From: an uncultured Colwellia sp.
Lineage (GTDB): Bacteria; Pseudomonadota; Gammaproteobacteria; Enterobacterales; Alteromonadaceae
Assembly (NCBI GenBank): GCA_913062815.1
Contig: CAJXWZ010000004.1
Span: forward strand, 1-64,000
Direction of reading: 5' to 3'
DNA: 64,000 nt
Both the position numbers and the translations under genes were made by a program. Numbering within the stretch: position 1 is the stretch's first letter; every line of letters starts with the position of its first letter. This document shows positions 46,659-56,258 of the stretch, piece by piece. The notes under the pieces were generated by a model that did no database searches, was not told the DNA's origin, and saw only the letters and a program-made list of their open reading frames with translations.

Positions 46659-47362
46659 CCGTTTTTGTTTATTTGGCTATGTCGACCATAAGTGTTGCTA
46701 CTTATGCCGATCATAATGTGTTGATTGATGATATAAGCGTATCACCCAATATTAACTATTATCTAGCAGAACAAAGTTCTGGCGAAAATATTGACGGTAT
46801 AACCAAGTTTAATGTTGTTAAAGCGGATGTTGAACGCCGAGAAGTACTTGATGAATTGCTAGACAGTGAGAACTTTGAAGTAGGCGTACAACTGGGATTT
46901 ATCTCCATTGAAGACTTTGAAAGTAACCTTTGGGTCAGTGGCCATTTGGCCTATCATATTAATGAATATTTTTACGCAAAAGCGGTTTACGGTACGGCAA
47001 CAGCAGGAGAAAGTAGTTTTGAAAAATTGGCTAACGTGCCACCGTTACTTACCGATGAGCAGAGAAAATTCAATTATTATGGTTTAAATTTCGGCTACAA
47101 CTTAATGCCAGGGGAAATTTTTCTTAGTAAAGACTTGGCATTTAATAGCGTATTTTCAATCGAATTAGGTGGCGGCAGTACTGAATTCGCAGGCGATGAT
47201 AAGTTCACCGTCAATCTAGTGGCCAATTTTCGTGTTTTTATTAATGACTGGATTACTTGGGATATAGCTATGAGTGATTATGTTCTTAATACCAATATTA
47301 CCGGCAGTGATAAAACTACTCATAATTTAAATTTCACCACCGGATTTTCGTTTTATTTTTAA
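46628..47362 (+). CDS. Outer-membrane beta-barrel protein (TIGR04565-type)
   Basis: A 244-residue protein with a signal peptide (FQRIFLTVFVYLAMSTISVATYA). A helical linker follows (VVKADVERREVLDELLDSENFEVGVQLGF), then alternating beta strands of a small barrel ending in NLNFTTGFSFYF. The linker-to-barrel join is typical of the 'outer membrane beta-barrel domain' family first defined in myxobacteria. It begins inside the 3' end of the SH3/barrel gene, so the two barrels should be made in similar amounts and may pair. Confidence 0.75.
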   Translation: MEIRFQRIFLTVFVYLAMSTISVATYADHNVLIDDISVSPNINYYLAEQSSGENIDGITKFNVVKADVERREVLDELLDSENFEVGVQLGFISIEDFESNLWVSGHLAYHINEYFYAKAVYGTATAGESSFEKLANVPPLLTDEQRKFNYYGLNFGYNLMPGEIFLSKDLAFNSVFSIELGGGSTEFAGDDKFTVNLVANFRVFINDWITWDIAMSDYVLNTNITGSDKTTHNLNFTTGFSFYF

Positions 47363-47396
47363 TGTGTTTGTACCTTTAATCAACAAGAGTAGCGTT

Positions 47397-47936
47397 ATGA
47401 GAAAGTGTAAGAAAATGGCCAGTAAAGTAGCTAAAAGCAAAGTTAATCTGCGTTTTCTTTACTCTTTACTCTTTAGCCTGTTAGTTATGTGCACGCAAGT
47501 TAAGGCACTTGAGTTGGGACAAATAGCCCCAGACTTTACCTTAAAAAATTTACAGGGCACCAATCTTAATTTAACCGAGCAACGTGGCAAAATTATCATT
47601 ATTAACTTTTGGGCGTCTTGGTGTGGGCCTTGTCGACAAGAAATGCCTGTTCTACAAGATCTTCATGATAAATATACCGATTTAGGCGTTTCGGTATGGG
47701 GGGTAAATGTCGAGCAAGAAAACCAAGCAGGACGAGATTTTTTAGAAGGCTTAGGGTTAACTTTTCCCATTTTTTTTGATGCGACCAACAATATATCAGC
47801 CAGTTATCAAGTTGCAGCAATGCCAACCACAGTCATCATCGACAGAGATGGTAGAGTTAGGTCAGTGTTCAAGGGCTATAAAGCAGGTTATGAGAAAAAA
47901 TATGCTAAAGCGATCAAGAAACTGATCAGGGAGTAA
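47397..47936 (+). CDS. TlpA-family thioredoxin-like protein
   Basis: A periplasmic thiol-disulfide protein of 179 residues from the ATG at 47397; a GTG at 47364 is the upstream alternative. The signal or anchor is LYSLLFSLLVMCTQVKA. The mature part is a TlpA/ResA/CcmG-like thioredoxin fold: APDFTLKNLQGTNLNL, WASWCGPCRQEMPVL with the CxxC site near residue 81, and the cis-Pro loop AAMPTTVIID. In an operon with several CxxCH proteins nearby, reduction of apocytochrome or of a partner's disulfide is plausible, but this is inference. It starts 35 bases after the barrel gene. Confidence 0.88.
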   Translation: MRKCKKMASKVAKSKVNLRFLYSLLFSLLVMCTQVKALELGQIAPDFTLKNLQGTNLNLTEQRGKIIIINFWASWCGPCRQEMPVLQDLHDKYTDLGVSVWGVNVEQENQAGRDFLEGLGLTFPIFFDATNNISASYQVAAMPTTVIIDRDGRVRSVFKGYKAGYEKKYAKAIKKLIRE

Positions 47937-47941
47937 AGATA

Positions 47942-48184
47942 ATGATTTCAAGGTTAGCGTTAGCAAGAGTGTTATTGGCCTTTATTTTACTTAATGTTGG
48001 CGGCTGTGCACAGTTACCGATAGAGCCCTGGGTAAAACCCTATGAAAGACAAAATTTAGCAGACCCTATTATGCAAACCAATAGGCACCCCATAGCGAAT
48101 ATGCATGTCGCTCATGTATATGAAGCAAGGGAATCAAGTCGTGGCTCTGATGGAACGGGTGGAGGTGGATGTGGCTGTAATTAA
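47942..48184 (+). CDS. DUF4266 small lipoprotein
   Basis: An 80-residue lipoprotein with lipobox VGGC near residue 21. The DUF4266 pattern follows: EPWVKPYERQNLADPIM, an H-rich middle, and a Gly/Cys tail TGGGGCGCN. The conserved C-terminal Cys pair could bind metal or receive a modification. It starts 5 bases after the TlpA gene, and its coding end overlaps the start of the DUF3570 gene. DUF4266 and DUF3570 usually occur together. Confidence 0.85.
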   Translation: MISRLALARVLLAFILLNVGGCAQLPIEPWVKPYERQNLADPIMQTNRHPIANMHVAHVYEARESSRGSDGTGGGGCGCN

Positions 48185-49334
48185 AAGCGCAATCCTTATT
48201 TCTCAGCGCCTTTTACTCGTTAGTACGCTATTGCCTTTGTTTCTTCATCATTCAATACAAGCAGCGGTATTAGCAACAGATCGCGTTGATGTGCTTTATC
48301 ATAGTTACGATGGCGGCGGCATGAAAATTGACGGCCCGGCAGTGTTATTGCGAAAAAAAGCGACTGAATCAGTAGCGATTTCAGCTTATTATTATGTTGA
48401 TACAATATCTTCTGCATCCGTTGATGTGTTAAGTACGGCAAGCCCATATAGTGAAGAAAGACAAGAAGGGCAATTAGGTGTTGAATATTTACACGATAAA
48501 ACCATCATGGCACTAAGTGTCAAGCAAAGTGATGAAGATGATTACTTATCGAACTCAGTTAATTTTAATATTTCCCATGATACTTTTGGCGATCTCACTA
48601 ATCTAAGTTTAGGTTTTGCCTATAGCGATAATGACATTATGCGCAATGGTGATGATTTGTTTCAAGAACACAGTCAACAATATAGAATTCGCGCCGGTAT
48701 TAGCCAAATCTTAACGAAAAACTTGTCCATCAATCTTAATGTCGAAAGCGTTGCAGATGAAGGTTATTTAAATAACCCTTATAGAACAGTACGATACCTT
48801 GATGCATCTATACCATCGGGTGTTGGTTATCAATCTGAAGTCTACCCAAACACTCGCAATTCATTTTCAACTAAATTATCAGCCAGTTATTACTTACCCT
48901 ATCGTGCCGCGCTATTTCTGCATTATCGATATTTCACTGATAGCTGGCAAATTGATGCTAGTGATGTTGAACTGAGTTATCGTCATCCAATTGCTAAAAG
49001 CGTAGAGCTAGAGTTTAAGGTACGTTATTACCAACAAACTCAAGCCAGTTTTTATAGTGATCTATTTCCTCATCAAAATGCCCAAAACTTTATGGCCCGA
49101 GACAAAGAGCTCAGTGACTTTAATGATCTAACTTTGGGTGTTGGTGTGACTTATTTAATACCGCAAAAATACGCTATTAGTGACTGGCGCTCTGAAATTT
49201 CTCTTCAATGGGATCACATTACCTTTAATTATAATAATTTTAGAGATCCAACCGCTGACGCGGCTCTTGGTGAAGAGCCTTTATATGGTTTTTCTACTGA
49301 TGTGATCAGAGCATTTATTAGTGTGTACTTTTAG
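48171..49334 (+). CDS. DUF3570 outer-membrane-type protein
   Basis: A 387-residue protein when started at the GTG at 48171; an ATG at 48150 is the other choice. The GTG is preceded by GGAGG, which lies inside the Gly codons of the DUF4266 tail. Residues 8-33 form a signal (RLLLVSTLLPLFLHHSIQA). The mature part shows the DUF3570 pattern: TDRVDVLYHSYDGGGMKIDGP near the N-terminus, then many amphipathic beta strands ending in FSTDVIRAFISVYF. It is predicted to be a barrel of about 16 strands. It is coupled to DUF4266; function unknown. Confidence 0.82.
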   Translation: MAVIKSAILISQRLLLVSTLLPLFLHHSIQAAVLATDRVDVLYHSYDGGGMKIDGPAVLLRKKATESVAISAYYYVDTISSASVDVLSTASPYSEERQEGQLGVEYLHDKTIMALSVKQSDEDDYLSNSVNFNISHDTFGDLTNLSLGFAYSDNDIMRNGDDLFQEHSQQYRIRAGISQILTKNLSINLNVESVADEGYLNNPYRTVRYLDASIPSGVGYQSEVYPNTRNSFSTKLSASYYLPYRAALFLHYRYFTDSWQIDASDVELSYRHPIAKSVELEFKVRYYQQTQASFYSDLFPHQNAQNFMARDKELSDFNDLTLGVGVTYLIPQKYAISDWRSEISLQWDHITFNYNNFRDPTADAALGEEPLYGFSTDVIRAFISVYF

Positions 49335-49366
49335 TAAAATATTTTCATATTGCTTAGGTTGATTTT

Positions 49367-49933
49367 ATGTTGAAACTTTCCAGATTGAATAATAATCCAC
49401 TGTGTAATGCTTTGATTATAGTTGTGTTTTTATACGTTTGCGTAAGTGCAAGCTATTCACATGCATTAGAGTCTATTGAATCAGATCTCAAATTGGAGAG
49501 TGAACTTGAGCAGTTAAAGTCACAAGTGTTACAACTAAATCGTGAGTTATATATTTTAGAAGAAGACTTACTTTTTCCAGCAAGCACTCAAGTAGCTATT
49601 TTTGTCTCCATTGATATAGGTCAATTTTTTAAACTAGATAGTGTCGAAGTTAAAATTAATAACCAGGATATCGCTGGGTTTTTATATACACAGCGACAAA
49701 GAGAAGCGCTTGAGCAAGGTGGCATTCAAAAACTCTATTTAGGTAACCTTAAAGTAGGTAACCATGAACTGACTGCTATTTTCAATGGTCTTGATACTGA
49801 GCAGCGAGCAGTTAAAAGGGCGGTTAACTATCAATTTGAAAAAGATGACGAGTCGCTAATGATAGAGTTAAAACTGGTAGATGAGACCAGCAATTTCAGA
49901 ACTAAAGTTGTTGTGGAAGAATGGGTATTATAA
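49367..49933 (+). CDS. Exported coiled-coil protein of the envelope operon (unknown)
   Basis: A 188-residue protein with a signal peptide (ALIIVVFLYVCVSASYSHA). A coiled-coil heptad region follows at about residues 38-66 (LKLESELEQLKSQVLQLNRELYILEEDL), then a beta-rich domain (VAIFVSIDIGQFFKLDSVEVKINNQDIAGF, LYLGNLKVGNHELTAIF). The latter resembles small Ig-like or PEGA-like folds that present a ligand-facing loop. I do not recognise a named family. It starts 32 bases after DUF3570 and is followed 12 bases later by the first TPR gene, so it is part of the operon. Confidence 0.7.
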   Translation: MLKLSRLNNNPLCNALIIVVFLYVCVSASYSHALESIESDLKLESELEQLKSQVLQLNRELYILEEDLLFPASTQVAIFVSIDIGQFFKLDSVEVKINNQDIAGFLYTQRQREALEQGGIQKLYLGNLKVGNHELTAIFNGLDTEQRAVKRAVNYQFEKDDESLMIELKLVDETSNFRTKVVVEEWVL

Positions 49934-49945
49934 GTTGTGCATATT

Positions 49946-51976
49946 ATGACTAAGCGTTTATTTAGCCTGATAGTCTGTGTTTTTACCTTGGTGAGTCCGC
50001 TTGCTAATAGCCAATCGCAACAGCGAGTTAAAACAGACTTAGCAGACAAATATTACCGACAAGCACTTTATTTTTATTTTCAAGGTGAGCCGGTTAACGC
50101 ATTAACACAAGTAGAGCGCACTAAATTACGTTTTGGACAGCTTAATGACCACACTCGGCTTTTACAAGCTGGCCTGCAAGTATCATTAGGCTTGCATACA
50201 CAAGCTCAACAATCGTTATTACAGTTTAACCATAATTACCTTAATGATACTGACGGCCAAGAGGGTCAAAGAGCACCTGAATTATTACTCGTTGCGCAGT
50301 TATCATTAGCAGAGCAATTTATTGAGCAAGGTAAAAACATTGAAGCACAACAGACCTTAGCAAGTATCTCTGTAATGTATAGTCGTTATCACCCACAGTA
50401 CACCATGCTAAATCAACTCGCATATTGGCCTGGAAGTGGTAAGTTAATAGTTGCGGAAGTTGATACAAGCACAGCGTTTGATGAGCCTAGAGAAGATAGT
50501 TTGTTCACTCCATACATCCAATTAAATACTGCTTTGAAGTTTATCGAAAATGGTGACTTTATGCAGGCAGTCGATTTGCTTAATGTTCTTAAAGTGAGTA
50601 CTTGGTTTGCTCGCGAGCAAACTTTTTGGCAACTGCTTTTTTCATCTGCACTATTATCTTTTGATAATGCTAGCTTGATAGATTCAACGCCGTCAGCGAC
50701 TGAGAAACAAAGCCAAGGGATTAATGATTATGCACAGCTATTATTAGCACAAGTTTATGTGTTACAGGAAAAATATGAATCTGCTTATTTTGAGTTGCAA
50801 AGTTTTCCGCAACATAGTCCTTATCGTGAATCAGCACTGTATTTATTTGCACTTGCAGCGCAAGAAAGTAAACGATATACCAGTGCTTTTAACATATTTT
50901 CTTTATTACATAAGCAATACCCTTATTCACATTTAAGTTGGCAGGCAGGTGAGCTGCTTGCAGAGCAGTTAACCGAGCAACAATCGCTTGCACATGGCTT
51001 GCAAGCATATCAATTACTTGAAACTTTTTATCAACAACGTTTAACAGAGCTTGATGGCTTTGAACAGTTACCTTACCAAAATATAGACACAGCGAACTCG
51101 ATTTGGTTGAAACAGGCATTACAATCGCCCTCTTTAAGTCACTTGTACCAAGAGTTAGTAGAGGTGGCTGCTTTAACTAAAAAGCTGCAATCGCTACAAG
51201 CGAAAAGCCACTGGTTAGCAGAAACCATCAGCTTAAATCAACAAAGAAAATCCTTATTGTTAACTTCACAAAAGCACAAGAAACAACAAGTTTTAATAAA
51301 CAACCTCACTCAACAGCGCAATGAATTTGCTGATAAATTATCTGCCGTGAATAGGGTGAACGTTATTAATAAAAAAACTCAAGGCAATAATATTCAAATC
51401 TTTGGAACAGCATTTGCCAACGATGTTGAGCGGCAATGGCTTAAACGAATTAATAAAAGTAAGCGAAGCTTGAGTTATATTAGTAAGCACAGTGATAAAA
51501 GTAGCGTGAAACAACAAACTAAGCTTACTGATTACCAACATCGACTTAATCGCGTGCAAGGGCTATTAAAATGGCAGCTAAATCAACAATTCCCAGAACG
51601 AGCTTGGCAGCATAAAAAACAGTTGAAAACCATTGATACCTTATTAGCTGATACACAAAGACAGCAAGAAAAAAATTTAGCTATGAGTCAATCGCAACAT
51701 TCATTATCAAAGCTTATTGAGCAACAATTACAGGGCTCAGCACAGGTAAAAAGATTATTAGCTAAATCCCACCAATTACATGAGGACATTACCAGCAACA
51801 TCACCAACACTGTCAATCAATTCATCAAGCAAGAGCGCCAACTCATCGCTCAGCATCAATTAAGTACTAAGCGTGCGATGGCCAACATCATAGAAACAAT
51901 GACTGTTAACGATAGCAAAGTTGAACAACAACTAAAGCTATCAATATCACCTCAAAAAACTGAGGCAAGGCCATGA
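49946..51976 (+). CDS. Large periplasmic TPR/coiled-coil protein (unknown)
   Basis: A 676-residue exported protein; the ATG at 49946 gives a normal signal (TKRLFSLIVCVFTLVSPLANS). The first 360 residues are helical repeats of TPR type (KYYRQALYFYFQGEPVNALTQVERTKLRFG, ALYLFALAAQESKRYTSAFNIFSLLHKQYP). The C-terminal third is Gln/Lys-rich and strongly coiled-coil (SLLLTSQKHKKQQVLINNLTQ). Such proteins act as periplasmic scaffolds. It overlaps the following lipoprotein gene by 4 bases (ATGA). It may correspond in role, not necessarily in ancestry, to the TPR components of myxobacterial Glt complexes. Confidence 0.72.
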   Translation: MTKRLFSLIVCVFTLVSPLANSQSQQRVKTDLADKYYRQALYFYFQGEPVNALTQVERTKLRFGQLNDHTRLLQAGLQVSLGLHTQAQQSLLQFNHNYLNDTDGQEGQRAPELLLVAQLSLAEQFIEQGKNIEAQQTLASISVMYSRYHPQYTMLNQLAYWPGSGKLIVAEVDTSTAFDEPREDSLFTPYIQLNTALKFIENGDFMQAVDLLNVLKVSTWFAREQTFWQLLFSSALLSFDNASLIDSTPSATEKQSQGINDYAQLLLAQVYVLQEKYESAYFELQSFPQHSPYRESALYLFALAAQESKRYTSAFNIFSLLHKQYPYSHLSWQAGELLAEQLTEQQSLAHGLQAYQLLETFYQQRLTELDGFEQLPYQNIDTANSIWLKQALQSPSLSHLYQELVEVAALTKKLQSLQAKSHWLAETISLNQQRKSLLLTSQKHKKQQVLINNLTQQRNEFADKLSAVNRVNVINKKTQGNNIQIFGTAFANDVERQWLKRINKSKRSLSYISKHSDKSSVKQQTKLTDYQHRLNRVQGLLKWQLNQQFPERAWQHKKQLKTIDTLLADTQRQQEKNLAMSQSQHSLSKLIEQQLQGSAQVKRLLAKSHQLHEDITSNITNTVNQFIKQERQLIAQHQLSTKRAMANIIETMTVNDSKVEQQLKLSISPQKTEARP

Positions 51977-54900
51977 TCATGACAGTTAATCGTATAGGGC
52001 AATTAAGTTTTGTCGCCTTGACTTGTTTGCTTGTCGCTTGCCAAAATTCTCCTAAGCTAGCAAGTGAAACCAAACAACGAGCAACATTTGCCGATTTGGC
52101 AGAGGCAAAAGCAGTCTATGATCTCGCAGCAATCAATTTAACTAAAACTCAAAAGCAAGCTAAGCTAACACAGCTTTATCAAACCATCTTATCTTTAGAG
52201 CCAAGTAAAGAGGTCAGGGCGCAGATAACTTATCGATTAGTTCAAATCGATAGCAAAAAGTATGATGAGTTGGATGGGGACGTTTTTGAAAGTGAAGTTG
52301 ATGAAAAGCTTCCTTATGATAAAAAAACTAGTATAGATGAGCGCTTAGTCATCAATGAAGATAAGCATCTAGTGGCTTTAATATTGTCTTACCGGAATCT
52401 ACTAGAACGCTTTCCAGAGCGTGAAGATAACGAGCATATCCAGTATCAGTTGGCGAAAGCGCTAGGTTTACAAGGGAAAATTAATGAAAGCTTAAGTCAA
52501 ATGGAGTTGTTATTAGCAAAATATCCACACAGCCAATATGCAGCAGAGCTAAATTTTAGACGCGGTGATATTTATTATAATTTACAATTTTACAGCAAGG
52601 CCTTATCTGCTTTTCAGGCAGTTTTAGACGCTGAAAATAATCAAGCATACTATATCAATAGTTTGTATATGTTAGGTTGGACTTTATTTAAATCAAATAA
52701 ATTAGCTAAGGCTGATAGTCAATTTATCGCCGTATTAGATTATCTGGTAAGCCAAGAAAAAGTACAGCCCTATGAAGATAATTTTCGCTTTAGCAGTCTA
52801 AATACTCGCTATCAAGGATTGGTTAGTGATATCGAGCGGGTGTTAAGTATTTCCCTTAGTCAGCAGCAACAGTCAGTATCACTCTTATCTTTGTTGTCAA
52901 AAGAAGAGAGCAATCCACAGATTAAATACCTTTACTTGTATCGTCATTTGTTATTTAAAAACTTAGCTAATTTCCTCATTGAAAATGAGCTAAAACATGA
53001 TGGCGAATTAACCTATCAAGCCTATATCGAGCGATATTCTGGCTCGTTATGGGCAAGTAGATTTTCCATAGAGCTACTCTCTTTATATCAACAGCAAGGC
53101 AAGTATAGTGCTGCACGTACACTGCAACAGCAATATGTACAGCGTTATGGCTTAACTAGTCAATTTTGGCAACAAGCAATGATCGCCAAAAATAATGCTT
53201 TAGTTAATGAGCGTGTATTAGTGCATGAAGTTTTGCCTAATTTACTCAACTTTAGTTACCAACATAGCCGTCGTTTGTACGCAAAGGCACAAGCACTTGC
53301 CGTAGGCACAGCAAGAGAACAGGCCTTTGCAGAAACTGCAAACTGGTTAAGTACTTATTTATCAATAGCAAAACTTAAACAGTCCGAGTTTTTGATAGCT
53401 GATTTAGCAGGGAGCAAAGGTATACTAGCCGATGAACTATTATTTGCTGACGCTTGTTTTGAAGCCAAACATTATCAACAGGCATTGAGCAGTTATCAGT
53501 ATATTGCTTATGATTCCCCATTAGCAGAAGAAACAGAGCAAAGTGCGACAATATATTTAAACGCAGCTTATGCAACTACGGTATCCGTTAGAGCATTATT
53601 AGCTCAATTAACTCCGTTAGGAAAAAGTGACAATAAACTTGCTCAGCAACAAAAATTATTGCAAGTACAGCAACACCTTGATGGTGAATTTATTGAACAC
53701 TTTCCCAATGATCCCCGGGCGCTGGTACTCGCTATTCAGGCAGCCCAAATAGCCTTTAATCAAGCTGACTATCCACTAATGAAGCGCCATACGGATTATA
53801 TCTTACAATTTTATGGTGTTATTGCACCTGTTTCAAACAACAAAGCTCTTATCAACAATAAAGTGCCGCTAAATAACGTTGGGCTAAAGCAAGTTCAAAT
53901 TGCTAGTCAGCTACAGGCGAACAGTAGTTATCAACGAGAAGATTATCAGCAGGCAGAGCAAGGCTATGTATTAGCTTTACATTATGTTGATAAAAACAAT
54001 GCGAATAGAAAAGTGATGCGTGATTTACTTGCTTCCAGCATTTATTTTCAAGCACAGCAAAGTAAAAAACACTCACCTTCAATTGCGGTTGAACATTACT
54101 TACGCTTAGGTGTTGTTATACCTGAATCGAGTTACCGTGCTACGGCCGAGTTTGATGCTGCAAATATCTTATTGTCACAAAATTTGTGGCAACAAGCTGT
54201 TGATGTTTTACTAAATTTTCAAAAACAATATCCACAACATGAATATAGTAGCAGTATTCCCGCCAAGTTAGCCATGTCATATGAGCAGCTTGAACAGTGG
54301 CAATTGGCTGCAGTGCAATTGCTGATAATGACGCAAGGGCAAGCCTCATCTGAATTAAAACGCGAAGCTCAATATAATGCCGCACAGTTTTATTTAAAGG
54401 CAGGTAACCTCTCAAAAGCTATCATTACTTTTAGAGCTTACGCTCACAGTTATCCTAAGCCTTTTGATGTCGCGCAAGAAGTTCGTTATAAAATGAGTCA
54501 ATTTTATCAACAAACTAACGAACCGAATAAACAATATTATTGGTATAGAAAATTAATCAAATTTCATGATGACTCTTCGTTAAAGCAGGGGCAAAATATT
54601 TATGCCCGATCAGCATATCTCGCTTCTATTGCTGCGCTAGGTTTAGGTGAAGCACACCAACAAACCTTTACGCGTGCGAAACTTACCTTACCTTTAAAGA
54701 CAAGTTTACGAATTAAACAAAAGCAGATGAAATCAGCCATTCATTACTATCAAAAGCTATTAACCTACCAATTGGCTGAGTTTGTTCCTCATGGCACATT
54801 TAACTTAGCGCAAATGTATACGCAATTGGCGGTAGATGTTATGTCATCTGTACGCCCCAAGGATCTTGATGATTTAGCGCTTGAAGAGTATGAACTGATT

Positions 54901-55086
54901 TTGGAAGAAATAGCCTACCCGTTTGAAGAAAAATCCATAGAGATCCATGTCAGTAATAGCAAACGTGCTTGGCAAGACACTTATGATCATTGGATTGCAA
55001 AAAGTTTTGCAGTATTAGCGGAGTTAGAGCCGGCCCAATATAACAAACAGGAGCGTGAAATAAATGCTGTTATCGCAATCTATTAA
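51973..55086 (+). CDS. Large TPR-repeat lipoprotein
   Basis: A 1037-residue lipoprotein with lipobox LLVAC near residue 23. The protein is almost entirely TPR-like helical hairpins: EHIQYQLAKALGLQGKINES, ELNFRRGDIYYNLQFYSKALSAFQAVL, AEFDAANILLSQNLWQQAVDVLLNF, YNAAQFYLKAGNLSKAIITFRAYAHSYP. The C-terminal part (EEYELILEEIAYPFEEKSIEIH) resembles the tail of tetratricopeptide proteins in Tol/Glt-type clusters. An ATG two codons downstream (51979) is equally good. Its 3' end overlaps the next lipoprotein gene by 23 bases. Confidence 0.78.
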   Translation: MIMTVNRIGQLSFVALTCLLVACQNSPKLASETKQRATFADLAEAKAVYDLAAINLTKTQKQAKLTQLYQTILSLEPSKEVRAQITYRLVQIDSKKYDELDGDVFESEVDEKLPYDKKTSIDERLVINEDKHLVALILSYRNLLERFPEREDNEHIQYQLAKALGLQGKINESLSQMELLLAKYPHSQYAAELNFRRGDIYYNLQFYSKALSAFQAVLDAENNQAYYINSLYMLGWTLFKSNKLAKADSQFIAVLDYLVSQEKVQPYEDNFRFSSLNTRYQGLVSDIERVLSISLSQQQQSVSLLSLLSKEESNPQIKYLYLYRHLLFKNLANFLIENELKHDGELTYQAYIERYSGSLWASRFSIELLSLYQQQGKYSAARTLQQQYVQRYGLTSQFWQQAMIAKNNALVNERVLVHEVLPNLLNFSYQHSRRLYAKAQALAVGTAREQAFAETANWLSTYLSIAKLKQSEFLIADLAGSKGILADELLFADACFEAKHYQQALSSYQYIAYDSPLAEETEQSATIYLNAAYATTVSVRALLAQLTPLGKSDNKLAQQQKLLQVQQHLDGEFIEHFPNDPRALVLAIQAAQIAFNQADYPLMKRHTDYILQFYGVIAPVSNNKALINNKVPLNNVGLKQVQIASQLQANSSYQREDYQQAEQGYVLALHYVDKNNANRKVMRDLLASSIYFQAQQSKKHSPSIAVEHYLRLGVVIPESSYRATAEFDAANILLSQNLWQQAVDVLLNFQKQYPQHEYSSSIPAKLAMSYEQLEQWQLAAVQLLIMTQGQASSELKREAQYNAAQFYLKAGNLSKAIITFRAYAHSYPKPFDVAQEVRYKMSQFYQQTNEPNKQYYWYRKLIKFHDDSSLKQGQNIYARSAYLASIAALGLGEAHQQTFTRAKLTLPLKTSLRIKQKQMKSAIHYYQKLLTYQLAEFVPHGTFNLAQMYTQLAVDVMSSVRPKDLDDLALEEYELILEEIAYPFEEKSIEIHVSNSKRAWQDTYDHWIAKSFAVLAELEPAQYNKQEREINAVIAIY

Positions 55087-55891
55087 ATCGTTTATTGTGC
55101 TGCTAATCTCTATGAGCATATTTGCTTGTTCAATAAACGACAACACAGAAGTGTTTGATGAAAATAAGAAAAAGCAGAACATTGAGTCAGCCACTAAAGA
55201 CGTTGATTTAAAGACATTAAGCGAAGATATCTCTGACATGGTTGATATTAAAAGTACTTCTTCATCGGGGCAAACCGATAAGTCATTATTTAATGAAAAC
55301 AAGACGAGGGTAACGCAGGGTGGTAATCGTTTTGCTCAACAAAAAAGCGAAAAAATGACAGGTGTTCCTTTAGTTATTATTGAGGATTATAAAAAAGCGA
55401 TTGCCTTTATGCGCCATAAAGACTGGCAAAGTGCAGAGAAGATATTTGATAACATTATATCCCAGCAACCACAGTTATCAGGCAGTTATGTCAATAAGGC
55501 ACTTATTGCTAAAGATCGCCAACAACTACCAACAGCACATGATTATCTTGATAAAGCCATTAGCATCAATGAATTAAATCCTTATGCACACCATTTAAAA
55601 GGACAGTTGTTAAAGCTTGAAGGTAACTTTGCTAAAGCTGAGCAAAGCTACCTTAGGGCATTATTGATTTGGCCTGACTATACCGAAGTACATCTAAGTA
55701 TGGCGATATTATTAGAGTTATACCGCGGAAGGTTACTCGAATCATTTAGCTATTATCAGTCGTATTTAGTATTGCAACCAAAAGACAGCCAAGTAGAGCG
55801 GTGGCTTGCTGGTTTAAAAATCAAACTAAAACGTGCAGGGTTAGCACCCACGCCAACAATAAAATTAACAAACGCAGAGTATGGTGGTTAG
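55064..55891 (+). CDS. TPR-repeat lipoprotein, small
   Basis: A 275-residue lipoprotein (lipobox SIFAC near residue 22). A Ser/Thr/Lys-rich linker spans about 30-100. Three or more TPR units follow at about 105-245: EDYKKAIAFMRHKDWQSAEKIF, SYVNKALIAKDRQQLPTAHDYLDKAI, AHHLKGQLLKLEGNFAKAEQSYLRALLIWP. It likely sits on the inner face of the outer membrane. The overlapping start inside the larger TPR gene points to coupled synthesis and a shared complex. Confidence 0.8.
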   Translation: MLLSQSIKSFIVLLISMSIFACSINDNTEVFDENKKKQNIESATKDVDLKTLSEDISDMVDIKSTSSSGQTDKSLFNENKTRVTQGGNRFAQQKSEKMTGVPLVIIEDYKKAIAFMRHKDWQSAEKIFDNIISQQPQLSGSYVNKALIAKDRQQLPTAHDYLDKAISINELNPYAHHLKGQLLKLEGNFAKAEQSYLRALLIWPDYTEVHLSMAILLELYRGRLLESFSYYQSYLVLQPKDSQVERWLAGLKIKLKRAGLAPTPTIKLTNAEYGG

Positions 55892-55892
55892 T

Positions 55893-56198
55893 ATGAATGT
55901 TAAAACAGTATTATTAATAACAACTACCTTAAGCATATTTAGTTTTAATGCGATAGCGGTAAAGCAAGAAGCAAATCAAGCTAAAAAACCTCCGCTCATT
56001 ATTAAGAGCCAAGTGAAAGGGTCGCAGCAGCAACCTAAGGTGATTTATATCATGCCCTGGCAAGGAATAAATAAACCAGTCAGTATCAGTGAACATCAGC
56101 GACAAGCAAGGTTACCCAGTTTTCAACCTATTCACCCTAAAGCGTTTAGAAAGCAGGTGGAGCAGTTTCATCATAATAATAAAGCGATGCAACAGTAA
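55893..56198 (+). CDS. Small exported basic protein (unknown)
   Basis: A 101-residue protein starting at the ATG at 55893. A signal peptide (VLLITTTLSIFSFNAIA) is followed by a short Lys/Gln/Pro-rich mature chain: KKPPLIIKSQVKGSQQQPK, IMPWQGINKP, then a His/Gln-rich end. No domain is recognised. Extended Pro-rich and basic composition suggests a flexible periplasmic linker or adaptor between the TPR lipoproteins and the energised complex encoded next. Confidence that it is a real gene comes from its position and its signal peptide. Confidence 0.65.
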   Translation: MNVKTVLLITTTLSIFSFNAIAVKQEANQAKKPPLIIKSQVKGSQQQPKVIYIMPWQGINKPVSISEHQRQARLPSFQPIHPKAFRKQVEQFHHNNKAMQQ

Positions 56199-56258
56199 CA
56201 TCCCAAATTAATTTTATAAGAACTAATCAAGCAATAACGACAAAGAAAGGAAAACAAC

